From: UMGS172 sp045546555
GTDB lineage: Bacteria > Bacillota > Clostridia > Oscillospirales > Acutalibacteraceae
Direction: 5' to 3'
DNA length: 12,566 bases
Assembly: GCA_045546555.1 (NCBI GenBank)
Contig: JAZQCY010000020.1
Location: 1-12,566 of the forward strand
Both the position numbers and the translations under genes were made by a program. This document shows, piece after piece, positions 6,423 through 12,566 of the stretch. The notes under the pieces are model-generated. The model was given only the letters and a program-made list of their open reading frames with translations. It did not search any database and was not told the DNA's origin. Numbering within the stretch: the first letter of the stretch is position 1; each line of letters opens with the position of its first letter.

Positions 6423-8660
6423 ATGATCTTTAAAGCCGATTGGATAACCTATAAAACGGGTGAATATAAGTCTGCCGATGAAAAATACGGCAATCCGTCA
6501 CCCTATTTCCGAAAAACTTTTAATATAACAAAGCCTATTAAGAAGGCCACCTTAAACGTGGCGGCTTTGGGCGTTTTCAAGGTATATTTTAACGGTCAGG
6601 CCGTGGCAGAGGACTACCTCTCACCGGGGTGGGTCGATTACCGTAAAAAGTTGCCTTATATTGAGTATGACATCACCGACCGTGTGAAAGAAAACAACGC
6701 CGTCGGTATCGTTTTGGGCGACGGCTGGGCGGTCGGTCACCTTGGCTCGACCTACGCCTTCAAGCGCAACGGCTACAGCGACCGTATCGAGCTGATGGCG
6801 GTTATTCGCATTGAATATCAGGACGGTACAAGGGAGGATATCAACACCGATGACAGTTGGAAGGCCGCTTCGGGTGCTATTCGCCGCAGTGATATTTATA
6901 TGGGTGAATATGTTGATTCAAGGCTGGATGTGGGCGATTTTTCGTCACCCGATTATGACGACAGCAAGTGGGATTTTGCCGAAAAGACCGTGTTCAAATT
7001 CAAGCGCAATATGTTCCTTGTAAAGAACGAAATTCCGCTGACGGTGGTCAAGCACAGGCTTTCACCTGAGCTTATTTCCGAAACCCAAAATACATATATT
7101 TACGATTTTAAGCAGAATTTTGCAGGTGTTGTGAGTTGTGACATAAAGGGTACGCCCGACACCGTCGTGACCTTCCGCTACGGCGAGATGATGGACGGGG
7201 ACAAGATCTACCGTGGAAACCTCCGCAAGGCCGAAGCGACCGACACCTTTGTTGTGGGTGAAAAGCAGAACTACCACTTCCGTCCGTTGTTCACCTACCA
7301 CGGCTTCCGTTATATGGAAATAGCCGTTGAGGGCAACGCCGAAATCACCAATATCGTCGGTGAAAGTATGTATTCCGACCTTAAAGCGGTGGGCGATTTT
7401 TCATGCTCGGATGAGGTCGTCAACAAGGTCTTCCAAAATGCGCTTTGGAGCCAGCGTGACAACTTTATCAACCTGCCGACCGACTGCCCTCAGCGTGACG
7501 AGCGCTTGGGTTGGGTGGGCGATTCGCAGATCTTCTGTCAGACCGCAATGTATAATATGGATTGCCGTCAGTTTTATAAAAAGCACCTTGCCGATATCCG
7601 TGATGCACAGCTTGGCAACGGTGCCGTGCCTGCCGTGGCACCCGTGCCGCCTGTCGGGTACAATTATTACACGGGCTATGATGCTCCCGCAGGCTGGAGT
7701 GAAGCCATTATGGTTATCCCGTGGACGCATTATAAAATGTACGGCGACAAGTCGGTCATCAGGGACAATCTCCCCAACGCCAAGTGGTTGCTGGAGTATT
7801 ACCTTGCCGATTCCGAAGGCTTTCTTCGTGACGGACTGCACGGCTACGGTGATTGGTTGAGCGTGAATGAGGTCACCGACAAGGGTGTTGTGACCAATCT
7901 TTATTTTGCCTATGCCGCCCGTCTTACGGCCGAAATGTGCCGTGTGATAGGGGACAACGAAGCCGAAAAATATGACCGATTGTTTGAAGACGTAAAGTCC
8001 GCCTTCAGAGCAAAATATATCTCGGCAGACGGCAAAATCTTCAGCGATACACAAAGTGCATACGTTTTGGCATATAGCTTCGGTGTTATCACCGCCGACG
8101 AGGCAAAGCCGCAATTGATACGCAAATTCAAGGAATCCAACGGTTTTCTGACCACCGGATTTCTTGGTGTAAAATACCTTTTGCCCACGCTCTGCGAGTT
8201 GGGGTTAGCAGATTTGGCATACAAGCTCATCACCAATCGTGAGTACCCCGGTTGGGGCTACTCGGTCATGAACGGTGCCACCACCATCTGGGAGCGCTGG
8301 AACAGCTACACCAAGGAGGGCGGCATATCCAAGGAGGGTATGAACTCGTTCAACCATTATTCCTTGGGCTCGTGCGTTGAGTGGATGTATGAGTATGTTT
8401 TAGGTATCCGACCCGATGCACCCGGCTTCAAACGAATGGAGCTCAAGCCGTATTTCGACCCCACCCACAGCATCACCCATGCCAAAGGTTACTACGACAC
8501 CGATTATGGCAGGGTAGAGGTTGAATGGGAGTATAAGGACGGCAAATACTCCTACACCGTGATCATCCCTAAGGAGATCGAAGCCGAGGTGACCTTCCCC
8601 AATGCCGAAACAGTCGACGAGACCCATGAAGGTACCGTGCATACCTATGTTTTGAAATAA
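6423..8660 (+). CDS. Alpha-L-rhamnosidase, GH78, cytoplasmic
   Basis: Releases terminal alpha-L-rhamnose from oligosaccharides or plant glycosides (inverting, family GH78). In the 745 residues, an N-terminal beta domain (about 28-190, with FRKTFNI, FNGQAV and LGDGWAVG) precedes a second beta domain (YDFKQNFAGVV, FRYGEMM), then the (alpha/alpha)6 catalytic domain from about 320 and a C-terminal beta domain from about 660. NLPTDCPQRDERLGWVGD carries the expected general acid Glu360, and TIWERWNS carries the expected base Glu624. There is no signal peptide, so substrates are probably imported first. It lacks the extra N-terminal module of many 900-1000-residue homologues. AGGTGG sits about 8 bases before the ATG. 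It is last in the operon; no rhamnose catabolic or transporter gene is seen nearby. The natural substrate cannot be read from sequence. Confidence 0.95.
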   Translation: MIFKADWITYKTGEYKSADEKYGNPSPYFRKTFNITKPIKKATLNVAALGVFKVYFNGQAVAEDYLSPGWVDYRKKLPYIEYDITDRVKENNAVGIVLGDGWAVGHLGSTYAFKRNGYSDRIELMAVIRIEYQDGTREDINTDDSWKAASGAIRRSDIYMGEYVDSRLDVGDFSSPDYDDSKWDFAEKTVFKFKRNMFLVKNEIPLTVVKHRLSPELISETQNTYIYDFKQNFAGVVSCDIKGTPDTVVTFRYGEMMDGDKIYRGNLRKAEATDTFVVGEKQNYHFRPLFTYHGFRYMEIAVEGNAEITNIVGESMYSDLKAVGDFSCSDEVVNKVFQNALWSQRDNFINLPTDCPQRDERLGWVGDSQIFCQTAMYNMDCRQFYKKHLADIRDAQLGNGAVPAVAPVPPVGYNYYTGYDAPAGWSEAIMVIPWTHYKMYGDKSVIRDNLPNAKWLLEYYLADSEGFLRDGLHGYGDWLSVNEVTDKGVVTNLYFAYAARLTAEMCRVIGDNEAEKYDRLFEDVKSAFRAKYISADGKIFSDTQSAYVLAYSFGVITADEAKPQLIRKFKESNGFLTTGFLGVKYLLPTLCELGLADLAYKLITNREYPGWGYSVMNGATTIWERWNSYTKEGGISKEGMNSFNHYSLGSCVEWMYEYVLGIRPDAPGFKRMELKPYFDPTHSITHAKGYYDTDYGRVEVEWEYKDGKYSYTVIIPKEIEAEVTFPNAETVDETHEGTVHTYVLK

Positions 8661-8681
8661 GGCTACCTATAAAACCAATTC

Positions 8682-8758
8682 GTAGGGGCGAACTGTGTTC
8701 GCCTGCGAGGTTGATTGTGCGCTCTACCTTACGGGACGTCGAGGCCGCCGTCCCCTAC
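8682..8758. repeat. Repeat block 1, 77 bp with GTAGGGG/CCCCTAC ends
   Basis: Terminal inverted repeats GTAGGGG (8682-8688) and CCCCTAC (8752-8758) bound the block. Inside are the hairpins GGCGAAC-TGT-GTTCGCC (8687-8703) and GGGACG...CGTCCC (8733-8754). The left hairpin recurs in block 6. Confidence 0.75.
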
Positions 8759-8773
8759 AAGATCCACAGTCCT

Positions 8774-8843
8774 TTGTAGGGCAGGGATCTATCCCTGCCG
8801 CCGCAAGACGGCTTTGCGGAACGGATAAATCCGTTCCCTACAA
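8774..8843. repeat. Repeat block 2, 70 bp with TTGTAGGG/CCCTACAA ends and three hairpins
   Basis: Perfect 8-bp terminal inverted repeats (8774-8781 and 8836-8843) enclose three consecutive hairpins: GGCAGGGAT-CT-ATCCCTGCC (8780-8799), CCGCAA...TTGCGG (8801-8819) and GGAACGGAT-AA-ATCCGTTCC (8818-8837). Each stem has a different sequence, which is unusual for decay of one ancestral palindrome. Confidence 0.8.
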
Positions 8844-8861
8844 CAAGCTCCAAAGCCTCAA

Positions 8862-8989
8862 TGTAGGAACCGACGTTTACTGCGCCGTCTATCTCTGTCA
8901 CTTCGTGACATCGCCCTCACACCGTGAGGAAGTCTTCCCGGGCGGTCCGCCGCAAGACGGCTTTCGGGAGGGTACAGAGGCCCTCCCCT
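8862..8989. repeat. Repeat block 3, four or more hairpins
   Basis: It begins TGTAGGAAC and carries TGTCAC-TTC-GTGACA (8896-8910), CCTCAC-ACC-GTGAGG (8915-8929), GGCGG-TC-CGCC near 8941-8951, a second copy of the CCGCCGCAAGACGGCTTT word (8947-8964), and GGGAGGG...CCCTCCC (8966-8987). Its last 15 bases (8975-8989) recur inverted at 11316-11330. Confidence 0.65.
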
Positions 8990-9010
8990 CCACAGCTGAT
9001 CGCATTCATC

Positions 9011-9036
9011 GTAGGGGCGCACCTATGTGTGCGCCC
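9011..9036. repeat. Repeat block 4, single GTAGGGG hairpin
   Basis: GTAGGGG is followed by an 8-bp stem, GGGCGCAC (9015-9022) with GTGCGCCC (9029-9036), and the loop CTATGT. The right-hand CCCCTAC end is missing, so it looks like a half element. Confidence 0.7.
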
Positions 9037-9089
9037 GCCGTAATACAGCCATAACGTATCGTTTGCGCTGTATCGTGACGGGGACACCT

Positions 9090-9134
9090 CATCCGTCAGG
9101 CTTCGCCTGCCACCTTCCCCTCAAGGGGAAGGCT
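9090..9134. repeat. Repeat block 5, twin hairpin of a different family
   Basis: CAGGC-TTC-GCCTG (9097-9109) and CCTTCCCC-TCAA-GGGGAAGG (9113-9132) lie in a CATCCGTCAGGCTTCGCC context. It lacks the GTAGGGG frame. From memory, this word is a separate common intergenic repeat in Oscillospiraceae. The second hairpin is followed only by A-rich sequence on the plus strand, so it is a poor intrinsic terminator. Confidence 0.65.
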
Positions 9135-9153
9135 AAAAGAAGCGAAAGCTGAT

Positions 9154-9203
9154 CGTAGGGGCGAACTGTGTTCGCCCGCGGGCGTTCACAGAACGCCCCT
9201 ACG
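9154..9203. repeat. Repeat block 6, near-perfect 50-bp palindrome
   Basis: Ends CGTAGGGGCG (9154-9163) and CGCCCCTACG (9194-9203) are perfect 10-bp inverted repeats. Each arm is also its own hairpin: GGCGAAC-TGT-GTTCGCC on the left and GGGCGTTC-ACA-GAACGCCC on the right. The only mismatches in the long palindrome are AA/TT dinucleotides that are swapped in a way that keeps each arm hairpin intact. Confidence 0.85.
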
Positions 9204-9274
9204 GCAAGCAAAATACAAATTTTTGATGCATTTTCCAAATTGCAAAAAAAATTCTCCGAACTTCAAAAAAACTA

Positions 9275-9303
9275 TTGCATTTTGGAAACACTTGTGCTAT
9301 AAT
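9275..9303 (+). promoter_or_regulatory. Promoter of the rpsB-tsf operon (extended -10)
   Basis: TTGCAT (9275-9280), a 17-base spacer, and TATAAT (9298-9303), with TG one base before the -10 (TGCTATAAT). The predicted leader is about 125-130 bases long. The -35 box and spacer form one arm of an inverted repeat, TTTCCAAATTGCAA (9232-9245) against TTGCATTTTGGAAA (9275-9288), with 13 of 14 positions pairing. Confidence 0.87.
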
Positions 9304-9309
9304 ATTTCG

Positions 9310-9438
9310 GCTCGGAGTATGCCAAGCTTTGAGCAAAAAAATTCACACGTGTTTGTAATGTGACGAAACGGTGCTTGCAAAGTGCAGGAAAGCCGTCAAT
9401 TATGCAAACACGGCGGTATAACCGAAGGAGGAAAAATT
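9310..9438 (+). promoter_or_regulatory. Structured 5' leader of rpsB, possible autoregulatory region
   Basis: The long untranslated leader shows competing pairings. CCGT at 9393-9396 can pair with ACGG at 9368-9371, or as GCCGT (9392-9396) with ACGGC at 9410-9414. A small CGGT-ATA-ACCG hairpin (9414-9424) touches the ribosome binding site AAGGAGG (9425-9431). Binding of excess S2 to its own leader is known in E. coli. No match to a described clostridial motif is claimed; this is a weak inference from pairing alone. Confidence 0.3.
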
Positions 9439-10176
9439 ATGGCAGTAGTATCTATGAAACAGCTGCTCGAGGCCGGTGTTCATTTCGGACATCAGACCCG
9501 CCGCTGGAACCCGAAAATGGCTGAGTACATTTTCACCGAGCGTAACGGTATCTACATTATCGACCTGCAGAAGACCGTTAAGAAGCTCAACGAGGCATAT
9601 CTTTTTGCTCGTGACATCGCAGCAGAAGGCAAGGATATCCTCTTTGTAGGCACCAAGAAGCAGGCCCAGGATTCCATTAAGGAAGAGGCTATCAACTGCT
9701 CCATGCCCTATGTCAACGCACGTTGGCTTGGTGGTATGCTTACCAACTTCCGCACCATCCGTACCAGAATTGCTCGTTTGGAGCAGCTCAACAAGATGAA
9801 GGAAGACGGCACTTTCGATCTTCTCCCCAAGAAGGAAGTTATCGGTCTTGAGCTCGAGATCGAGAAGCTTGAGAAGTTCCTTGGCGGTATCAAGGATATG
9901 CAGAAGATCCCCGGTGCATTGTTCATCGTTGACCCCAGAAAAGAGAGAATCGCTGTTCAGGAAGCAAAGAAGCTCGGTATTCCGATCATTGCTATCGTTG
10001 ACACCAACTGTGATCCCGATGAGATCGATGCAGTTATCCCCGGTAACGACGATGCTATCCGTGCAGTAAAGCTCATCGCTTCTACCATCGCCGCTGCTGT
10101 TATCGAAGCAAGACAGGGCGAGCAGGCAGCTCCCGCAGAGGCTGAGGAAGCACCTGCAGAGGAAGCCGCTGAATAA
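9439..10176 (+). CDS. rpsB: 30S ribosomal protein S2
   Basis: Structural protein of the small ribosomal subunit, needed to load S1 or related proteins and for initiation. The 245 residues match bacterial S2: MKQLLEAGVHFGHQTRRWNPKM at 6-27, then YIIDLQKT, LFVGTKKQAQ, RWLGGMLTNFRTIR, GALFIVDPRKE and later IPIIAIVDTNCDPD. The C-terminal tail is Ala/Glu-rich (about the last 20 residues), a common variable extension. ATG at 9439 follows AAGGAGG by 7 bases; an upstream in-frame start at 9382 would put 19 unrelated residues in front and is rejected. Codon choice is more biased than in the comEC operon, as expected for high expression. tsf follows after 82 bases. Confidence 0.98.
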   Translation: MAVVSMKQLLEAGVHFGHQTRRWNPKMAEYIFTERNGIYIIDLQKTVKKLNEAYLFARDIAAEGKDILFVGTKKQAQDSIKEEAINCSMPYVNARWLGGMLTNFRTIRTRIARLEQLNKMKEDGTFDLLPKKEVIGLELEIEKLEKFLGGIKDMQKIPGALFIVDPRKERIAVQEAKKLGIPIIAIVDTNCDPDEIDAVIPGNDDAIRAVKLIASTIAAAVIEARQGEQAAPAEAEEAPAEEAAE

Positions 10177-10196
10177 TTTAAGGTTTTAAAAATTTG

Positions 10197-10230
10197 TGCC
10201 GGTGAGAGCAGGTCTTTTACCGGCATTTTT
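10197..10230 (+). terminator. Intergenic hairpin between rpsB and tsf, probable attenuator
   Basis: TGCCGGT (10197-10203) pairs with ACCGGCA (10219-10225), followed by a run of five T. It looks like a moderate intrinsic terminator. Because tsf has no clear promoter of its own in the following 30 bases, it probably ends part of the transcripts and sets the S2 to EF-Ts ratio. Confidence 0.65.
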
Positions 10231-10258
10231 GAAAAAATTATATTTGGAGGAATGTAAA

Positions 10259-11170
10259 ATGGCATTCACAGCTAAAGACGTGCAGGCTCTTCGTGAGAAG
10301 ACCGGTTGCGGAATGATGGATTGTAAGAAGGCTCTTACCGAGTGCGACGGAAATATGGACGCCGCTGTTGATTACCTCAGAGAAAAAGGCCTTGCATCGC
10401 AGGCAAAGAAGGCAACCCGTATTGCCGCTGAGGGTACTGTTGCTGTTGCTACCGCTAACGGCGCCAGCGCAGTTGTAGAAGTAAACTCCGAGACCGACTT
10501 CGTTGCTTCCAACGATGAGTTCAAGGCTTTCGCAGTTAAGGTTGCCGAGGTTGCTGCCAAGGCTAACCCCCAGGATGTTGACGCTCTTCTTGCCGCAAAG
10601 GATGATGAGTCCGGCAAGACCGTTGACGAACTCAAGCAGGATATCTTCCTCAAGTTCCGTGAGAATATGCAGATCCGCCGCTTTGTCCGTTATGAGGGCG
10701 TAGTTGCTACCTATGTTCACATGGGTGGTAAGATCGGCGTTATGGTCAAGATCGATACCGATGTTGCCGATACCGCAGCAGTTCTCGCTATGGGTAAGAA
10801 CGTTGCTATGCAGATCGCCGCTATGAACCCCGCTTATCTCGACCCCGCTTCGGTTCCCGCAGAGGTTCTCGAGAAGGAAAAGGCTATCATGGTTGCACAG
10901 ATGAAGGAAGACCCCAAAATGGCAGGCAAGCCCGATCAGGTTCTTGCTAAGATCGTTGAGGGTAAGATCGGCAAGTACTATAAGGAAAACACCCTTATGG
11001 AGCAGACCTTCATTATGGACGATATCGCTGTCGGCAAGTATGTTGCCAACACCGCTAAGGAGCTTGGCGGCAACATCAAGGTAGTTGACTTTGTCCGTTT
11101 TGAGAAGGGCGAAGGCATCGAGAAGCGTGTTGACGATTTCGCTTCCGAAGTTGCAGCAATGGCAAAGTAA
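10259..11170 (+). CDS. tsf: Translation elongation factor Ts
   Basis: EF-Ts is the guanine-nucleotide exchange factor that recharges EF-Tu from GDP to GTP form. The 303 residues begin with the UBA-like domain (VQALREKTGCGMMDCKKAL, then DGNMDAAVDYLREKG to about 40) and continue with the EF-Tu-contacting VNSETDFVASNDEF near 77-90. Two core subdomains follow, with GVMVKIDTD and VAMQIAAMNP, and the dimerisation part includes LMEQTFIMDD. ATG at 10259 is chosen because TTGGAGGAA lies about 7 bases before it; the frame is open to 10196 but that stretch is the attenuator hairpin. It is co-transcribed with rpsB, the arrangement seen in most bacteria, and ended by a strong terminator. Confidence 0.98.
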   Translation: MAFTAKDVQALREKTGCGMMDCKKALTECDGNMDAAVDYLREKGLASQAKKATRIAAEGTVAVATANGASAVVEVNSETDFVASNDEFKAFAVKVAEVAAKANPQDVDALLAAKDDESGKTVDELKQDIFLKFRENMQIRRFVRYEGVVATYVHMGGKIGVMVKIDTDVADTAAVLAMGKNVAMQIAAMNPAYLDPASVPAEVLEKEKAIMVAQMKEDPKMAGKPDQVLAKIVEGKIGKYYKENTLMEQTFIMDDIAVGKYVANTAKELGGNIKVVDFVRFEKGEGIEKRVDDFASEVAAMAK

Positions 11171-11199
11171 TTTTGCAAATTTTTTAAGTTTAAAAAAGG

Positions 11200-11230
11200 C
11201 CTCACAGAGCTTCGGCTTTGTGAGGTTTTT
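11200..11230 (+). terminator. Rho-independent terminator of rpsB-tsf with UUCG loop
   Basis: CCTCACAGAGC (11200-11210) pairs with GCTTTGTGAGG (11215-11225) over 11 bp with one G-U pair, closed by the very stable TTCG tetraloop and followed by five T. Confidence 0.93.
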
Positions 11231-11311
11231 ATTTGCTGCGGCACAACTCCGGTGAAGCCGACCAATGGCGGTGGAAACAAGCTCATGCCCCACAAAGACC
11301 GGCGGATCTTG

Positions 11312-11357
11312 TTGTAGGGGAGGGCCTCTGCGCCCTCCAAAAGGACGGTCGTCGTCC
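11312..11357. repeat. Isolated member of the GTAGGGG hairpin family
   Basis: TTGTAGGGG (11312-11320) leads into GGAGGGC-CTCTGC-GCCCTCC (11319-11338), then GGACG-GTCGT-CGTCC (11343-11357). The 15-base word AGGGGAGGGCCTCTG (11316-11330) is the exact reverse complement of 8975-8989. The remaining DNA between the tsf terminator and this element (11231-11311) shows nothing I can identify. Confidence 0.7.
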
Positions 11358-11385
11358 GCTGATTACACGTATTTTTGAATTTTTA

Positions 11386-11414
11386 TAGACAAAATTCAGA
11401 ATATGAGGTATAAT
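11386..11414 (+). promoter_or_regulatory. Promoter of the lipoprotein gene
   Basis: TAGACA (11386-11391, one mismatch to consensus), a 17-base spacer, and a perfect TATAAT (11409-11414). The start codon lies about 40 bases downstream. Confidence 0.85.
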
Positions 11415-11455
11415 GATAATGGCGCGTTGAGATTAAGATGAGGAGGTATGTTTTT

Positions 11456-12494
11456 ATGAAAAAACTTACTGCGATTTTTCTTTTAGTGACCCTTATTTTG
11501 ACTTTCTGCGCCTGCGCAAAAGGGGAGGACAATACACCTGCCCAAAGCACGCCGCAAAGCAACACACAAAGCACGGCTTCAAAGGATGATGAACCGACTT
11601 CGACCGATACCGTAACGTCCGATACGGAAACCACCGAAAGCAGTGACATTCAAAGCACCGAGTCGGTTGATTCGCAGAGCACGCCGCCCGAAACGGTCAG
11701 CTCGACAGAAAGCAATGTGTCCTCAAAGGAACAGACCTCTTCAAAGAACGATACATCATCTAAACCTCAGACCTCGTCCAAGGATGAAACCACCTCACGA
11801 CCCGAGGTCAGCAATCAGGTGCATACCGCTTTGAGCGAGTCACAGTATTATCAGTATAACAATATGACGGCCGACCAAAAGAAGGTTTATGCAAGGTTAA
11901 AGACCGCCGCCGTGAGTTATCAGAACTCGGTCGACGTTTCCGACCTTAATTTCACGGTCGATGAGGCCATTGCGCTCATCCGCCGTTTTGCCGCCGATCA
12001 TCCGCAGTATTTCTGGATAAGCGACCACGTTTCGGCTTCGTATAATCCCACCACCAACAAGGCGACCGCCTGCATTATGCTGTATTCCGACGGTACCGTG
12101 ACCGACGATGTAAAAACAGGCAAATCGGCCGACCGTGCCAAGATAAACGCACGCAAGGCCGAGGTTGAGGCCAAGGTCAAGCAGATCGTCAGCAAGATAG
12201 GCACGTCGTGGAGTGATTATGACAAGGAAAAGTATATCCACGACTACCTTGTGGATACCATAAAGTATAACCAAGCCGTTGCCGCAAACCCCATAACCGA
12301 CGGCAACGTGCATCAGGCGCTGGATGCTTACGGCGCGCTGATAGGCAAGAGCGCCGTTTGCGAGGGCTATGCCAAGGCATTTCAGTACCTTTGCTACACG
12401 GTTGGGCTCAACGCCAATCAGGTTCACGGGGTTGGACACGAGTGGAACGTTGTAAAGCTTGACGGCGAGTGGTATCAGATCGACGTCACGTGGG
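11456..12494 (+). CDS. Secreted lipoprotein with transglutaminase-like domain, 3' end missing
   Basis: The first 346 residues of a surface lipoprotein. The N-terminus MKKLTAIFLLVTLILTFCAC is a signal peptide with a probable lipid-modified Cys20, although the lipobox (FCAC) is atypical. Residues about 23-120 are a Ser/Thr/Asp-rich low-complexity spacer that would carry the domain away from the membrane. From about 125 comes a folded part, ending in a transglutaminase-core fold with SAVCEGYAKAFQYL, HGVGHEWNVV and WYQIDVTW. The Cys302, His328 and Asp343 triad is in the right order and spacing, so it may be a cysteine protease, peptidase or cross-linking enzyme of the cell wall. ATG at 11456 follows AGGAGG. 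The gene is cut after the DVTW codons by adapter sequence, so its true C-terminus is unknown. Confidence 0.85.
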
Positions 12495-12566
12495 AAGTCG
12501 GAGGCCAAGCGGTCTTAGGAAGACAACACTTAGCTACAACTCCTTGGCTCACAGAACGACATGGCT
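12495..12566 (+). other. Sequencing adapter contamination (BGI/MGI DNBSEQ type), not genomic
   Basis: From memory of the published adapter, positions 12495-12526 match the full 32-base BGI/MGI forward adapter that begins AAGTCGGAGGCC and ends GGAAGACAA. Positions 12527-12536 (CACTTAGCTA) fit the variable 10-base index, and 12537-12566 match the reverse complement of the second adapter (CAACTCCTTGG...). The last 12 bases of that adapter are missing because the contig ends. It falls in the middle of a coding motif, exactly where conserved sequence (DVTW followed usually by D) should go on. This stretch should be trimmed. Confidence 0.95.

Larger units (their letters stand above)
8681..9203. repeat. 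Array of modular GTAGGG-framed hairpin repeats
   Basis: This gap after the rhamnosidase holds no credible gene. It is packed with short perfect hairpins of different sequence, in blocks framed by GTAGGG and CCCTAC words. A 23-bp word is identical at 8681-8703 and 9154-9176, and the 18-bp word CCGCCGCAAGACGGCTTT occurs at 8798-8815 and 8947-8964. Blocks are listed separately. No transposase is present, so it would be non-autonomous if mobile. It may also end the operon transcript, since no simple terminator is visible after the rhamnosidase. Similar words are, from memory, widespread in Ruminococcaceae intergenic DNA. Confidence 0.8.

Noticed and set aside
7401..8114. Antisense frame of 237 codons in the rhamnosidase
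   Set aside because: Shadow of a well-supported GH78 catalytic domain, without start signals or family features.
8695..9054. Open frame of 119 codons on the plus strand
   Set aside because: It lies wholly inside the hairpin repeat array, has no ribosome binding site, and its composition follows the repeats; it is read-through of repeats and not a gene.
9113..9132. Intrinsic terminator for the comEC operon
   Set aside because: The stem is perfect, but no T-run follows on the plus strand and it lies more than 450 bases after the last gene; treated as a repeat.
8681..9203. CRISPR array
   Set aside because: Repeats are not evenly spaced, are not one sequence, and are hairpins of differing stems; no cas gene is present.
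10238..11293. Long open frame of 351 codons antisense to tsf
   Set aside because: It mirrors tsf, which is a certain gene with strong codon bias; Leu/Asn/Ser-rich translation and no ribosome binding site or promoter.
11897..12508. Antisense frame of 203 codons across the lipoprotein
   Set aside because: Shadow of the lipoprotein gene, and its start lies inside the sequencing adapter.

Overview
The window looks like a contig from a Clostridia-class Firmicute, most probably an Oscillospiraceae/Ruminococcaceae-type gut anaerobe. The basis is the gene families and their order (comEC next to holA, an RNase M5-like Toprim/DUF4093 protein, a WYL regulator, rpsB-tsf), strong AGGAGG-type ribosome binding sites, consensus TTGACA/TATAAT promoters, and GTAGGGG-type hairpin repeats that I recall from that group. 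Genus or species cannot be set from the sequence alone. The last 72 bases (12495-12566) are not genomic: they match the BGI/MGI (DNBSEQ) library adapter around a 10-base index. The window therefore ends at an untrimmed contig end, and it probably comes from a metagenome or draft assembly.

Layout. 1-217: AT-rich non-coding sequence with a long imperfect hairpin, probably a dispersed repeat at which the contig broke. 218-783: two small divergent XRE-type helix-turn-helix genes around a control region with three 17-bp operators, closed by a strong terminator shared with the converging gene. 844-1431 (minus): a six-helix DUF308/HdeD-like membrane protein with a near-consensus promoter. 1516-8660 (plus): a consensus promoter followed by five tightly packed genes: comEC (DNA-uptake channel whose C-terminal metallo-beta-lactamase motif is destroyed), holA (DNA polymerase III delta), an RNase M5-like protein, a WYL transcription regulator and a cytoplasmic GH78 alpha-L-rhamnosidase. 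Junctions are overlaps of 17, 1 and 4 bases and one gap of 12 bases, so this is almost certainly one operon joining DNA/RNA housekeeping to sugar use.

8661-9210: no gene, but a dense array of different short hairpins framed by GTAGGG/CCCTAC words, ending in a near-perfect 50-bp palindrome. 9232-11231: the rpsB-tsf translation operon with its promoter, a structured leader, an intergenic hairpin and a UUCG-loop terminator. 11312-11357: a small outlying member of the hairpin repeat family. 11386-12494: promoter and 5' part of a secreted Ser/Thr-rich lipoprotein with a transglutaminase-like domain, cut off by the adapter just after the catalytic Asp.

I saw no tRNA, rRNA, CRISPR array, transposase or phage structural gene. 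The most notable items are the modular hairpin array, the symmetric three-operator XRE switch, the ComEC without metal ligands, and the adapter contamination.
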